Shown here: in pieces, positions 8,618 to 17,479 of the stretch | Position numbering within the stretch: position 1 is the stretch's first letter | Layout of the letters: each line of letters opens with the position of its first letter | NCBI GenBank assembly: GCA_021772055.1 | Contig: JAETNR010000013.1 | Span: 1 to 64,000, forward strand | Direction: 5' to 3' | Source: Blautia sp. | GTDB taxonomy: Bacteria; Bacillota; Clostridia; Lachnospirales; Lachnospiraceae | Length of the DNA stretch: 64,000 nucleotides | Position numbers and translations under genes: made by a program | Notes under the pieces: model-generated | Seen by the model: only the letters and a program-made list of their open reading frames with translations | Database searches by the model: none | What the model was told of the DNA's origin: nothing

Positions 8618-10023
8618 AACAAAGCCTGTACAGAAAATTTCTTTTTCTCTATCTGTTGATCGGGCTGCTGGGATTTTTCAGCATTATCACTGCAGGTTCT
8701 TATCTCATAGAGAAACGGCTGGAAAAGACAGTCAGTGAAGGTCTTTACCGGGAAGCATGTCTTCTTGCTTCCGACAATACGATCCGAAGCGGAATTTCCT
8801 CTTCCAATCTGGAAAATATCCGCGAAACCCTGTCTGTCATTGCCGAATTCCAGAATTCCTTTATCTGGATCCTGAACAACAGCGGAGAAATCGTAACCAG
8901 CACCAGGAAAGATATTTCCCCCGATTCCCCTATTGATTTTACTACCTTTGACCCTGCACAGTGGGGAGGCAATTATTATCAGATTGGCAGTTTTTACGGG
9001 TACTTTTCCCAGGAATGCATGAGCGTTATTGCACCGATCACGGAAAATATGAGCACGAAAGGATATATCTGCATCCATTATCTTATGAGCAATCTTTATC
9101 ATGAGCGCAGCAATATCCTGACCGCCGTTTATCTTCTCTTTACTGTCTTTTATCTGATATCCGGCCTCATGGTGCTTTTTTACCGTTTTTATATTCACCG
9201 GCCGCTCTGGAAGATCATCAAAGGAGCGGGGGAATATGCAGGCGGAAATCTTTCCTACCGGATTTCACACAAATCGGAGGATGAACTTGGATACCTTGCC
9301 AATACTCTGAATTACATGACGGAAAAACTGAACCGGAACGGAGAATACCAGCGGAAATTCATTTCCAATGTCTCCCATGACTTCCGCTCTCCTCTCACTT
9401 CCATTAAGGGGTATGTGGAAGCCATGCTGGACGGTACCATTCCTCCTGAGATGCAGGAACGGTATCTGAAAATCATTGCTTATGAGGCAGGGCGGCTGGA
9501 AAAACTGACGAACAGTCTTCTGACATTAAATGACCTGGATATAAAAAAGAGAATGATGCATATCCGGAAATTTGACATTAATGAAGTGATCAAAACCACG
9601 GCAGCCACCTTCGAGGGCATCTGCACAGAGCGAAAGATTCTGCTGGAACTGGTTCTTTCCGGCAAAGAATTATATGCCAAAGCTGATATGGAACAGATTC
9701 AGCAGGTACTGTACAATTTGCTGGACAATGCCATCAAATTCAGCTATGACGGCTCTTCGATCATTCTGGAAACCACAGAAAAGAATGAGAAAATTTTTGT
9801 CTCTGTAAAAGACCGTGGGGAAGGCATCCCCAAAGAGTCCCTCTCCAAAATATGGGACCGTTTTTACAAAAGTGACGCCTCCCGGGGCAAAGACAGGAAA
9901 GGAACCGGCCTGGGCTTATCCATCGTACATGAAATTATCCATGCACATGGCCAGAATATCAATGTCATCAGCACGGAAGGCGTTGGAACGGAGTTCATTT
10001 TTACCCTGGATAAAGCCAAATGA
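8614..10023 (+). CDS. membrane sensor histidine kinase
   Basis: A 469-residue kinase partner of the upstream regulator. Two membrane segments (about 9-31 and 168-190) enclose a ~135-residue extracellular sensor region. A HAMP linker follows (about 190-245), then the phosphoacceptor domain with His255 in SNVSHDFRSP and an ATP-binding domain with N, G1 (DRGEGIP) and G2 (GTGLGLS) boxes. Its architecture resembles VanS/PhoR-type kinases of Firmicutes. It ends 13 bases from the convergent trmL stop, with no clear terminator between. Confidence 0.92.
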   Translation: MKQSLYRKFLFLYLLIGLLGFFSIITAGSYLIEKRLEKTVSEGLYREACLLASDNTIRSGISSSNLENIRETLSVIAEFQNSFIWILNNSGEIVTSTRKDISPDSPIDFTTFDPAQWGGNYYQIGSFYGYFSQECMSVIAPITENMSTKGYICIHYLMSNLYHERSNILTAVYLLFTVFYLISGLMVLFYRFYIHRPLWKIIKGAGEYAGGNLSYRISHKSEDELGYLANTLNYMTEKLNRNGEYQRKFISNVSHDFRSPLTSIKGYVEAMLDGTIPPEMQERYLKIIAYEAGRLEKLTNSLLTLNDLDIKKRMMHIRKFDINEVIKTTAATFEGICTERKILLELVLSGKELYAKADMEQIQQVLYNLLDNAIKFSYDGSSIILETTEKNEKIFVSVKDRGEGIPKESLSKIWDRFYKSDASRGKDRKGTGLGLSIVHEIIHAHGQNINVISTEGVGTEFIFTLDKAK

Positions 10024-10036
10024 TTTCCCGGATGCT

Positions 10037-10537
10037 TTATTTCCAGTCATACTTTGTCAAATGCCCCTCCAGGCGCATATGGTCAAAGTTATGCTGGCGC
10101 AGTGCCTCATAGAGAACAATTGCAACAGAGTTGCTTAAGTTTAAAGAACGGATATCTCCGATCATAGGGATCCGGATGCAGGTTGCCTGATTATTAAGAA
10201 GGATTTCCTCCGGGATCCCTGCACTTTCTTTCCCGAACATAATGTAGCAGTCATCCTCAAACTGCACATCCGTGTAGGCCTTTGGCGCCTTTGTGGTCGC
10301 ATAATAGATTTTCGCCCCTGGATTGTTTGCCAGAAAATCCTCATAATTCAGGTAATCTGTCACATCCAGATCTTTCCAGTAGTCCATGCCTGCCCTTTTA
10401 ATGGCTTTTTCATTCAGCTTAAACCCAAGGGGTTCGATAAGATGCAGTCTGGTGCCTGTGGCCACGCAGGTTCTGCCGATATTTCCCGTATTTGCCGGAA
10501 TCTCCGGCTCATGTAACACCACATTCAGTCTTGCCAT
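10037..10537 (-). CDS. trmL: tRNA (cytidine/uridine-34 2'-O) methyltransferase TrmL
   Basis: A compact 166-residue SPOUT-class methyltransferase that methylates the wobble ribose of certain leucine tRNAs. Family features: HEPEIPANTGNIGRTC at the N-terminus, FGKESAGIPEEIL in the middle, and the knot-forming RSLNLSNSVAIVLYEALRQ near the end. The length matches minimal TrmL (CspR). It follows the HypE-like gene on the minus strand with a 25-base gap and converges on the kinase gene. Confidence 0.92.
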   Translation of the reverse strand: MARLNVVLHEPEIPANTGNIGRTCVATGTRLHLIEPLGFKLNEKAIKRAGMDYWKDLDVTDYLNYEDFLANNPGAKIYYATTKAPKAYTDVQFEDDCYIMFGKESAGIPEEILLNNQATCIRIPMIGDIRSLNLSNSVAIVLYEALRQHNFDHMRLEGHLTKYDWK

Positions 10538-10562
10538 AATTCCTCCATTTTTCCGGCAGCCC

Positions 10563-11213
10563 TCAGACCTGCCGGATTTTTGTATACCATTTCATTTTAC
10601 AGATTTCATCGGCCTGGGGGCGATCCAGATATCTTAAGTTTTCGCCGCTGTACAGAATACGGTCGTTTCCATGGGTTGTCCGGCCAATGACTGCTGACGG
10701 AACACCCATTTTCTGAAATTCCTGTAAAAGGGCTTCCCCTCTTGGAATGCCGATCAGCACTGCCCCCTCTGACAGCAGATAATAGGGGTTCAGATCAAAA
10801 TGCTCACATATCTCAATCGTCTCCTGGCGGATGGGAATCCGGCGCAGATCCGCTGTAAGTCCGGTCTGAGAAGCCTCTGCCATTTTCCAGAGAGCACTTA
10901 AAATACCGCCCTCTCCCATGGCATAAAGGGCACTGGCGCCTGCGCTCCCGGCCATTTCCCGGATATCTTCCATATGTGCCTTCCCGGTGCTTTTGGCAGT
11001 TCTTTCTGTAATTCCGTATTCCTCCTCCAGCCGGACACAATGATAGAGAAACCCTTCCGAAAAATAGTTCCGAAGGAGTTCTGATTCCTTCTGCGCAATC
11101 AGCACCGTTCCTCTTAGAGCCACAGCTCCTGCCACCACCAGCTCATCTCCTGCGGAGAGCCTCCCGGTAATTTCCGCCTGAAGCTTCTCCATTGCCTCTT
11201 TTCCCAGCTTCAT
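10563..11213 (-). CDS. HypE/PurM C-terminal domain-like protein, half-length
   Basis: This 216-residue protein resembles the C-terminal half of the AIR synthase/HypE/ThiL superfamily: GDELVVAGAVALRG, the glycine-rich MGEGGILSALWKMAE, then LLSEGAVLIGIPRG. The N-terminal ATP-binding half is missing, so it should not be a full AIR synthase or HypE. Such half-proteins occur widely in Clostridia, and I know of no assigned function. The start follows AAAGGAG. The upstream neighbour is a 34-residue membrane protein gene 12 bases away, which is probably cotranscribed. Confidence 0.6.
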   Translation of the reverse strand: MKLGKEAMEKLQAEITGRLSAGDELVVAGAVALRGTVLIAQKESELLRNYFSEGFLYHCVRLEEEYGITERTAKSTGKAHMEDIREMAGSAGASALYAMGEGGILSALWKMAEASQTGLTADLRRIPIRQETIEICEHFDLNPYYLLSEGAVLIGIPRGEALLQEFQKMGVPSAVIGRTTHGNDRILYSGENLRYLDRPQADEICKMKWYTKIRQV

Positions 11214-11225
11214 GATCTGTCTCCT

Positions 11226-11330
11226 TTATAAGATCAAAGACAGTACGGCAGGCACTACCATCGCCAAAACCAGAACCACTGCAATCACAGCTGTTACAAC
11301 TTTACGCTTTTTTGGATCAAACATTCCCAT
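11226..11330 (-). CDS. 34-residue single-span membrane protein
   Basis: A short ORF with a GAGGTG ribosome binding site, starting MGMFDPKKRK. A basic cytoplasmic tip is followed by an unbroken hydrophobic helix (about residues 12-34, Val/Ala/Leu-rich with one Pro) that ends the protein. Its stop lies in the leader of the HypE-like gene, and it sits 36 bases downstream of the radical SAM gene. The clear start signal, the pattern and the operon position argue it is real. I do not recognise a named family. Confidence 0.6.
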   Translation of the reverse strand: MGMFDPKKRKVVTAVIAVVLVLAMVVPAVLSLIL

Positions 11331-11366
11331 TTTTTTCACCTCGTCTTATATTCTCTTATCTATTTC

Positions 11367-13079
11367 TCATCCGGCAAATTCAGGATTTCTTTTGTCAGTT
11401 TCGTCATATTTCAGTTCCACTTCTTCCACATAGGCATTCTTAAACAGCGGATCACGCCTTTGATAATCAAAAAGCATGGTTCTTCCGTCTCTGAATACTT
11501 CTATATGAGACGTTTTCGGTATCTGATGAACACGCCGGTATTCCCAGATCTCCTTTTCCCACTTTTTCTGTGAAGGAGCAAAGGACGGGCGGCTCTTTAA
11601 ATTTTCTCTTAAATACAGATCATAGAGCATTTTGTCTCTTATATCTGCCTTGGATATTTGGGGATACTCTTCCAGGAATTCCAGAAGAATCTCATATCTT
11701 TGCATTCTGGAATGGGAAATTTCTCCGTAGCCTTTTTTTTCATAGAAAGCGCCCAGAGACTCATAAAATCCAAAGGCATCCGGAAAATAATCCTCCAGAC
11801 AGCGAAGTGTATTCTGGAACTGTCCACTATTATAATACACTTCCACCATACTTTCCACCATTTTCAGCTTCAAAATCTCTTCATAAGTAAGCCATTTGGT
11901 ACAAAGCACCTCATAAGGTTCTCTCTTTTTGTAGATAATTCCATATTTCTCCGCAGCCTCCATCATGTAAGAGCCTTTCAAAACCTTCAGAAATCCAAGC
12001 TGAAGCTGCTGGGGCCTCATGGCATAAACCTCATTAAAAGAACGGCGGAAGGAATGGTAATCCTCATAGGGAAGTCCTGCGATCAGATCCAGGTGCTGGT
12101 GGATATTGCCGAAGCTATGTATCCTTTCTACGATTGAGGACAATTTATCCAGATTCATGGTCCTGTGAATCTCCTGAATGGTCTGGGGATTGGTGGACTG
12201 CACTCCAATCTCCAGCTGAATCAGACCGGGACGCATCGTCTCCATCAGGGCAAGTTCCTCCTCTCGCAGCAGATCTGCAGAGATTTCAAAATGAAAATTG
12301 GTCACTCCATTATCATGTTCCGCAATATATTTCCAAATGGCCATGGCATGATCGTGCTTACAATTAAAGGTGCGATCCACAAATTTCACCAGGGGCACGT
12401 TGTGGTCAATAAAAAACTGCAGTTCCTTTTTTACCAGATCAAGAGAGCGGAAACGCAGCTTTTTATCCACAGAAGACAGGCAATAACTGCAGGAAAAGGG
12501 GCATCCGCGGCTGCTTTCATAATAAATGATCCTGTTGGAAAAATCCTCCAGGTTCTCATAGGCAAAGGGAACTTTGCTCAGATCCAATGTGTCACGCAGG
12601 CCATTGTGGTGAATTCCCGTTTCATCCCTGTATACAATCCCCCGGATATCTTTTAAAGATTTATGCTGTCCGCTGCCTGCAGGAGCAAAGCCCTCTGCAT
12701 AATACTCCACAAGTTCGAGAAATGTTTCCTCCCCTTCTCCTGCCATAACCCCTTCCACAAAGGGATTTCCTTCCAGAAATGTATGAGCATCAAAGGATAC
12801 CTCAGGTCCTCCTGCCCAGAACTTTGTATCCGGCATGATCTGTGCCAGATCTTCCAGGAGTTCCTTTACAAAGGAAATATTCCAGATGTAGCAGGAAAAA
12901 CATATCACATCCGCGCCGCTTCTGTACAGATCTTTCAGGATATCGTCCTTCTGCTGGTTGATGGTGTATTCCCGTAAAAGAAGATACTCCTGGTACTTTT
13001 CTGCATATGCTTTCAAATTATAAACTGCCAGATTGGAATGTATGTATTTCGCATTACATGCTGCCAATAGAATTTTCAT
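11367..13079 (-). CDS. B12-binding-type radical SAM protein, DUF4080 family
   Basis: The 570-residue enzyme has an N-terminal cobalamin-binding-like Rossmann domain (about 1-130, with WAGGPEVSFD), a radical SAM core with CPFSCSYC (Cys193, Cys197, Cys200) ligating a 4Fe-4S cluster, and a DUF4080-type C-terminal region. Cobalamin radical SAM enzymes often methylate or rearrange unactivated carbons, but the substrate of this family is unknown to me. The start follows GAGGAGG. A strong hairpin (13101-13140) separates it from trxA upstream, so it probably has its own transcription. Confidence 0.8.
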   Translation of the reverse strand: MKILLAACNAKYIHSNLAVYNLKAYAEKYQEYLLLREYTINQQKDDILKDLYRSGADVICFSCYIWNISFVKELLEDLAQIMPDTKFWAGGPEVSFDAHTFLEGNPFVEGVMAGEGEETFLELVEYYAEGFAPAGSGQHKSLKDIRGIVYRDETGIHHNGLRDTLDLSKVPFAYENLEDFSNRIIYYESSRGCPFSCSYCLSSVDKKLRFRSLDLVKKELQFFIDHNVPLVKFVDRTFNCKHDHAMAIWKYIAEHDNGVTNFHFEISADLLREEELALMETMRPGLIQLEIGVQSTNPQTIQEIHRTMNLDKLSSIVERIHSFGNIHQHLDLIAGLPYEDYHSFRRSFNEVYAMRPQQLQLGFLKVLKGSYMMEAAEKYGIIYKKREPYEVLCTKWLTYEEILKLKMVESMVEVYYNSGQFQNTLRCLEDYFPDAFGFYESLGAFYEKKGYGEISHSRMQRYEILLEFLEEYPQISKADIRDKMLYDLYLRENLKSRPSFAPSQKKWEKEIWEYRRVHQIPKTSHIEVFRDGRTMLFDYQRRDPLFKNAYVEEVELKYDETDKRNPEFAG

Positions 13080-13100
13080 CTGCTCTTGTCTTCCTCCTCA

Positions 13101-13143
13101 AATAAGCTCTCTATGGCAGCGTTACCATAAAGAGCTTATTTTT
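13101..13143. terminator. 16-bp hairpin between trxA and the radical SAM gene
   Basis: AATAAGCTCTCTATGG (13101-13116) pairs with 13125-13140 with one G-T wobble and an 8-base loop. A T run follows on the plus strand, and only a short AT flank on the minus strand. It most likely ends the trxB-trxA transcript. Confidence 0.7.
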
Positions 13144-13159
13144 GTAATACAGCCGGATC

Positions 13160-13465
13160 TCAAATCTGATCCATCATATTCTTTAACTTTTCTTTCGGGG
13201 TAAGTCCTACCAAGCGTTCTGCTTCTTTCCCATTTTTGAATATAATCAATGTGGGAATATTCATAACTCCGTACTTCTGTGCAAGTGCGGTTTCTTTATC
13301 CACATCCACTTTTCCCACTGCATAGCCCTCCTCTGCAAGAGCCTCCACAATAGGACCCTGACGCATACACGGGCCGCACCAGGTTGCCCAGAAGTCCACC
13401 AGAACCGGTTTGTCGGATTTTAATACCTCTTCTTCAAAATTCTGTACTGTAATTGTTTTTGCCAT
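13160..13465 (-). CDS. trxA: thioredoxin
   Basis: A 101-residue cytoplasmic disulfide reductant with the standard WCGPC active site (Cys30, Cys33), preceded by VDFWATW, and the cis-Pro loop NIPTLIIFKNG. It lies 33 bases downstream of an atypical thioredoxin reductase on the same strand, which should be its electron donor. The ATG has AGGAG about eight bases upstream. Confidence 0.96.
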   Translation of the reverse strand: MAKTITVQNFEEEVLKSDKPVLVDFWATWCGPCMRQGPIVEALAEEGYAVGKVDVDKETALAQKYGVMNIPTLIIFKNGKEAERLVGLTPKEKLKNMMDQI

Positions 13466-13498
13466 GTTTATTCTCCTTTTCTATTTTTACGTTATTTA

Positions 13499-14404
13499 TC
13501 AGGATGCCTGGTTTCGTTTCCGTACATACTGTATCGCACTGATTCCGGCCTGGCAGCCCTCATACACTGCTTTTGCCACCTGAAGGAGTCCGCCTGTGCA
13601 GTCTCCTGCTGCAAACAGGCCGGGAATGGTGGATTCCATCTTTTCATTCACTTTGATATGTCCCTTTTCGTTCAGTTCTGCTCCCATCTGTCTGGCAATT
13701 TCTGAACTTCCGGCAGTTCCCAGTGCTACAAAAACACCGTCTGCAGGCATAAAGGATGCCTGCTCCTGCCCGTCTTCCTGGATCATCATATCACTTTGGA
13801 GGCGAATGCCCTCCACATGGCTTTCCCCTTCAATGGCCTGGATCTTCATCGTATTGACAGCAATGGGATGCTCCCTGGAAAATTCCGGTTCCATGCCGTC
13901 AGTATAAATGGTCACACCGGAAGCAAGATTCACCAGTTCCTCTGCCTCATGAAGGGCAAAATCACTATGGCCCAGGACTGCCACTTCTTTCCCTTTGTAA
14001 AAGAAAGCATCACAGACTGCACAATAGCTTACGCCTCTTCCTTCCAGTTCCCGGATTCCCGGAATGGGAGGCGTGCTGCGCTTCCCTCCTGTTGCCAGGA
14101 TCACACTTTCTGCTTCAAAGTTCCCTTCGGTTGTCTGAACTTCAAAGGTATCGAAGCCTCCTACGCCCAGAACCTGTGCATGAAGGATCCTGACTCCCAG
14201 GTTTCTGGCCTGCTTAAGCCCCCTTTCATACAGTTCCCGGCCGGAAAGAGGACTTTCCAGACCATAATAATTTTCTATCTTTTCCGCCTTTTCCAAAGCG
14301 CCGATCCCATAATCGATCACCAACGGATTCATATTTCCTCTGGCAGCATAAAGGGCTGCGGAAATTCCTGCCGGACCGGCACCTACAATGACTATCTTTT
14401 CCAT
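13499..14404 (-). CDS. trxB: thioredoxin reductase-like flavoprotein lacking the NADPH signature
   Basis: About 301 residues. The FAD site is GAGPAGISAA near residue 8 and the redox pair is CAVC (Cys128, Cys131). The region that should bind NADPH is altered: the GxGxxA loop reads LGHSDFAL, and the HRRxxxR motif that grips the NADPH phosphate is absent (TIYTDGMEPEFS there). Ferredoxin-dependent flavin thioredoxin reductases described in Clostridia lack the same motifs, so ferredoxin may be the donor here. That is inference. I chose the ATG at 14404; a GTG at 14413 lies only two bases after GGGAG. It precedes trxA, its likely substrate. Confidence 0.8.
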   Translation of the reverse strand: MEKIVIVGAGPAGISAALYAARGNMNPLVIDYGIGALEKAEKIENYYGLESPLSGRELYERGLKQARNLGVRILHAQVLGVGGFDTFEVQTTEGNFEAESVILATGGKRSTPPIPGIRELEGRGVSYCAVCDAFFYKGKEVAVLGHSDFALHEAEELVNLASGVTIYTDGMEPEFSREHPIAVNTMKIQAIEGESHVEGIRLQSDMMIQEDGQEQASFMPADGVFVALGTAGSSEIARQMGAELNEKGHIKVNEKMESTIPGLFAAGDCTGGLLQVAKAVYEGCQAGISAIQYVRKRNQAS

Positions 14405-14499
14405 TTTTATCACTGCTCCCTTATTATTATACCGATTTTATCAGGCTATATCCATACTTTTCTTTACTATAGTATGATTTTTCTCTTTCATAGTAACAG

Positions 14500-14532
14500 A
14501 AAAGGACTGCATGTTCAACATACAATCCTTTT
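14500..14532 (-). terminator. glyA terminator
   Basis: AAAAGGACTGCATGTT (14500-14515) pairs with 14517-14532 through mostly Watson-Crick pairs with two wobbles; the tip opens to form the loop. On the minus strand the stem ends in TTTTC. It lies about 30 bases after the glyA stop. Confidence 0.55.
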
Positions 14533-14564
14533 TTCATGGAATTACTTTTTTTATCCGTTACATT

Positions 14565-15803
14565 TCATCCTACCAGAGGATATTTATCTGTCAGGGATTT
14601 TACCAGTGCCCTGGCATGTTCTTTGTTGTCGCGGCTCTTAAGCATTAAAGAGATTGCCTCTGCAATGATATCCATATCTTCCGGCTGCATGCCTCTGGAA
14701 GATACAGCTGCAGTTCCAAGGCGCACACCGCTTGTGATAAACGGTGACTGAGGGTCATTGGGAATGGCATTTTTGTTACAGGTAATATTTACTTCGTCCA
14801 GAAGATTTTCCATTTCTTTTCCTGTGACTCCAATGCTTCTTAAATCTACCAACATCAGATGATTATCCGTACCGCCGGATACGATATCCACACCTCTCTT
14901 TTTCAGGCCTTCGCAAAGTGCCTGGGCGTTGTCAATGATCAGTTTGGCATATGCTTTAAATTGCGGCTGCAGTGCTTCCTTCAGACATACGGCTTTTGCA
15001 GCAATCACATGCATCAGCGGACCGCCCTGGGTTCCCGGGAAAACTGCTTTGTTAAAATTAAATTTCTTCGCATTCTCCGCACTGGAAAGGATCATTCCTC
15101 CGCGGGGACCGCGAAGCGTCTTATGGGTGGTAGTAGTTACCACATCTGCATACGGGAAGGGGCTTGGATGCTGTCCTCCTGCCACAAGACCTGCAATATG
15201 GGCAATGTCCACCATAAGATATGCACCAACCTCGTCTGCAATCTCACGGAATTTCTTAAAGTCGATGATTCGCGCATAGGCACTGGCACCTGCCACGATC
15301 AGCTTCGGCCTGCATTCTCCGGCAATCCTGCGTACTTCCTCATAGTCGATCACGCCATCATCATTTACCCCATAGGATACTGCGTTAAAGTAAGCACCTG
15401 AAAAGTTTGCAGCACTTCCATGTGATAAGTGACCGCCATGGGCCAGATTCATGCCAAGAACAGTATCGCCCGGTTTCAGCATTGCAAAAAATACTGCCAT
15501 ATTGGCCTGTGCACCGGAATGGGGCTGTACATTGGCATACTCACAGCCAAACAGTTCCTTCGCGCGCTCAATTGCCAGCTTCTCCACTTCATCCACGCAG
15601 GCACATCCGCCGTAAAATCTCTTTCCAGGATATCCTTCTGCATATTTATTTGTAAGAGGGCTTCCCATCGCTGCCATTACTGCCTTGCTCACCCAGTTCT
15701 CAGAAGCAATCAGCTCAATGTGGGAATTCTGACGTTCTACCTCTGCCTCGATCAGTTTTGCAATTTCGGAATCAACCTGTCCGATTTCCTCTAATGAATA
15801 CAT
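14565..15803 (-). CDS. glyA: serine hydroxymethyltransferase
   Basis: PLP enzyme that converts serine and tetrahydrofolate to glycine and methylene-tetrahydrofolate, supplying one-carbon units for purines and thymidylate (thyA and folA are in this window). The 412-residue length is standard. Hallmarks: [16 protein letters not shown] near the N-terminus, [13 protein letters not shown], and the PLP lysine in [14 protein letters not shown] (about residue 228). It has its own consensus promoter and a terminator, so it is probably monocistronic. The stop is followed directly by a sequence resembling a MITE end. Confidence 0.96.
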   Translation of the reverse strand: MYSLEEIGQVDSEIAKLIEAEVERQNSHIELIASENWVSKAVMAAMGSPLTNKYAEGYPGKRFYGGCACVDEVEKLAIERAKELFGCEYANVQPHSGAQANMAVFFAMLKPGDTVLGMNLAHGGHLSHGSAANFSGAYFNAVSYGVNDDGVIDYEEVRRIAGECRPKLIVAGASAYARIIDFKKFREIADEVGAYLMVDIAHIAGLVAGGQHPSPFPYADVVTTTTHKTLRGPRGGMILSSAENAKKFNFNKAVFPGTQGGPLMHVIAAKAVCLKEALQPQFKAYAKLIIDNAQALCEGLKKRGVDIVSGGTDNHLMLVDLRSIGVTGKEMENLLDEVNITCNKNAIPNDPQSPFITSGVRLGTAAVSSRGMQPEDMDIIAEAISLMLKSRDNKEHARALVKSLTDKYPLVG

Positions 15804-15844
15804 GATTCATCCTCCTGTTATCCTTATATATAATCGCAAAGTCG

Positions 15845-15873
15845 ATTATACTCGATTTCCTCTTCCGTGTCAA
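15845..15873 (-). promoter_or_regulatory. glyA promoter
   Basis: On the minus strand, TTGACA (15868-15873), a 17-bp spacer and TATAAT (15845-15850) are a perfect consensus pair 42 bases upstream of the glyA ATG. Confidence 0.8.
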
Positions 15874-15877
15874 CCTC

Positions 15878-15914
15878 AAAAAGACATTTGTCCGCACTGG
15901 GAAAATGTCTTTTT
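15878..15914. other. 12-bp hairpin abutting MITE copy B
   Basis: AAAAAGACATTT (15878-15889) pairs exactly with 15903-15914 across a 13-base loop. It looks like a terminator but lies just upstream of the glyA -35 box and touches the palindromic element. It may be the remnant of a terminator or part of the insertion site. Confidence 0.4.
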
Positions 15915-16173
15915 GGATATTTCACTGGGTGGGGAAGGGAGGAACGGACGCCTGTCTATGTGGGCTGCATTTGCAGGAGCCTTAGAAACAGTTTGTTTCC
16001 TGTGCTTCTGCGTTGTTCAGAAAATCCGTGCTGTCTGAGCCGTCAGGTGAGTTCACGGATTTTCTGGACGTTTTTAGCAGAAGTACAGGAAATTTACTGT
16101 TTCTTGTGCTCCGAAACCGCAGCCCACATAGACAGGCGTCCGTTCCTCCCTTCCCCACCCAGTGAAATATCCC
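15914..16173. mobile_element. full-length palindromic MITE-like element, copy B
   Basis: Nearly the whole element is one imperfect palindrome. The outer arms, 15916-15968 and 16119-16171, are a perfect 53-bp inverted repeat. Inside lie a second imperfect pair (around GAAACAG...CTTCTGC) and a perfect inner pair (CAGAAAATCCGTG, 16018-16030, with 16054-16066), all centred near 16043. Transcribed, it would fold into one long hairpin. The flanks (TCTTTTTG and CCTTTTTT) match at 6 of 8 positions, a possible decayed target duplication. No ORF or transposase is inside. It occupies most of the 471-base divergent gap between glyA and the alcohol dehydrogenase gene. Confidence 0.75.
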
Positions 16174-16201
16174 CCTTTTTTGAACTTTTTATGAATTCTT
16201 T

Positions 16202-16230
16202 TTGACTATTTCCTTAATTTCTGTTTTAAT
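16202..16230 (+). promoter_or_regulatory. alcohol dehydrogenase promoter
   Basis: TTGACT (16202-16207), 17 bp, TTTAAT (16225-16230), 45 bases before the ATG and about 28 bases beyond the end of MITE copy B. Confidence 0.6.
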
Positions 16231-16274
16231 AGAAGAAAGGGATACTGTGAAATATTATTTAAGGAGCAGCTATT

Positions 16275-17459
16275 ATGAGAAATTTTGAATATTATACTCC
16301 CACACGGGTTATTTTCGGTAAAGATACCCATTTACAGGTGGGAACACTTTTAAAAGAACAGGGATGTCAGAAAGTTCTTATCCACTATGGCGGAAACAGC
16401 GCAGTTCGTTCCGGACTTCTGGACGAGATCAAGGCAAGCCTTACGGATGCCGGAGTGGATTTTGTGACACTTGGAGGCGTAGTGCCCAATCCAAGACTTT
16501 CCAAAGTTCGTGAAGGAATGGAGCTTTGCCAAAAGGAAGGGGTGGATTTTCTCCTTGCTGTCGGAGGCGGCAGCGTGATCGATTCCTGTAAGGCCATCGG
16601 TTACGGCATTGCCAATCCATGGACAGATGTATGGAATTTCTTTTTGAAAACGGAGACGCCGAAAGACTGTCTCCCTATTGGAGCGGTTCTTACGATTGCC
16701 GCATCCGGAAGTGAAATGAGTAATTCCTGTGTGATTACCAATGAGGATGGCTGGCTGAAACGGGGCAGTATCAAGAGTGATCTCTGCAGGCCGAAGTTTG
16801 CCATCTTAAATCCCAAACTCACGTATACGCTTCCTCAATATCAGACGGAAAGCGGATGTGTGGATATTTTGATGCATACCATGGAAAGGTACTTTGTAAA
16901 TTTTGAAACAATGGAGATTACAGACAGTATCAGTGAGACGCTGATGCAGACCGTGATCTATAATGCGCGGATCCTGATGACAGAGCCACGCAATTATAAT
17001 GCAAGGGCTGAGATCATGTGGGCCGGCAGCCTCTCTCATAACGGACTTACCGGCTGCGGAACTGCAGGCGGCGACTGGGCATGTCATCAGCTGGAGCATG
17101 AGCTTGGCGGGATGTTCGATGTAGCTCATGGGGCCGGGCTTGCGGCGCTCTGGGGCAGCTGGGCACGGTATGTTTATCAGGAAAATCCGGAGCGGTTTGC
17201 TCAGTTTGCGGCGAATGTGTTTGATATTCCCTGCGGAACAGACTATGAGAAGACGGCACTGGCGGGGATCGAGGCTATGGAGGACTTTTTCAGGTCTGTG
17301 GAAATGCCTACGAATCTTGGGGAACTGGGGCTTAACCTTAGTGATGAGGTGATTCATGAGCTGGCTTTTAAGTGCAGCTTTGAGGATACCAGGACCATTG
17401 GGGGGATAAGGCAGTTGAATAGGAAAGACATGGAGAAGATTTATCTGATGGCTCGGTAG
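16275..17459 (+). CDS. iron-containing alcohol dehydrogenase, butanol dehydrogenase-like
   Basis: A 394-residue NAD(P)-dependent group III alcohol dehydrogenase, probably reducing fermentation aldehydes. The cofactor domain has GGGSVIDSCKAIGYG (about residues 97-111), and the metal site is formed by Asp/His residues including HTMERYF, CHQLEHELGG and FDVAHGAGLA. The N-terminus FEYYTPTRVIFGKD is typical of the YqdH/BDH branch. It has its own promoter and ends before a perfect 31-bp hairpin, so it appears monocistronic. Substrate and NADH versus NADPH preference cannot be settled by eye. Confidence 0.88.
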   Translation: MRNFEYYTPTRVIFGKDTHLQVGTLLKEQGCQKVLIHYGGNSAVRSGLLDEIKASLTDAGVDFVTLGGVVPNPRLSKVREGMELCQKEGVDFLLAVGGGSVIDSCKAIGYGIANPWTDVWNFFLKTETPKDCLPIGAVLTIAASGSEMSNSCVITNEDGWLKRGSIKSDLCRPKFAILNPKLTYTLPQYQTESGCVDILMHTMERYFVNFETMEITDSISETLMQTVIYNARILMTEPRNYNARAEIMWAGSLSHNGLTGCGTAGGDWACHQLEHELGGMFDVAHGAGLAALWGSWARYVYQENPERFAQFAANVFDIPCGTDYEKTALAGIEAMEDFFRSVEMPTNLGELGLNLSDEVIHELAFKCSFEDTRTIGGIRQLNRKDMEKIYLMAR

Positions 17460-17479
17460 GGAAGATTGGAGGAGGGGAC

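Noticed and set aside
15914-16173. Copy B as a CRISPR array or an insertion sequence
   Set aside because: No repeated spacers and no ORF for a transposase; the structure is one palindrome.
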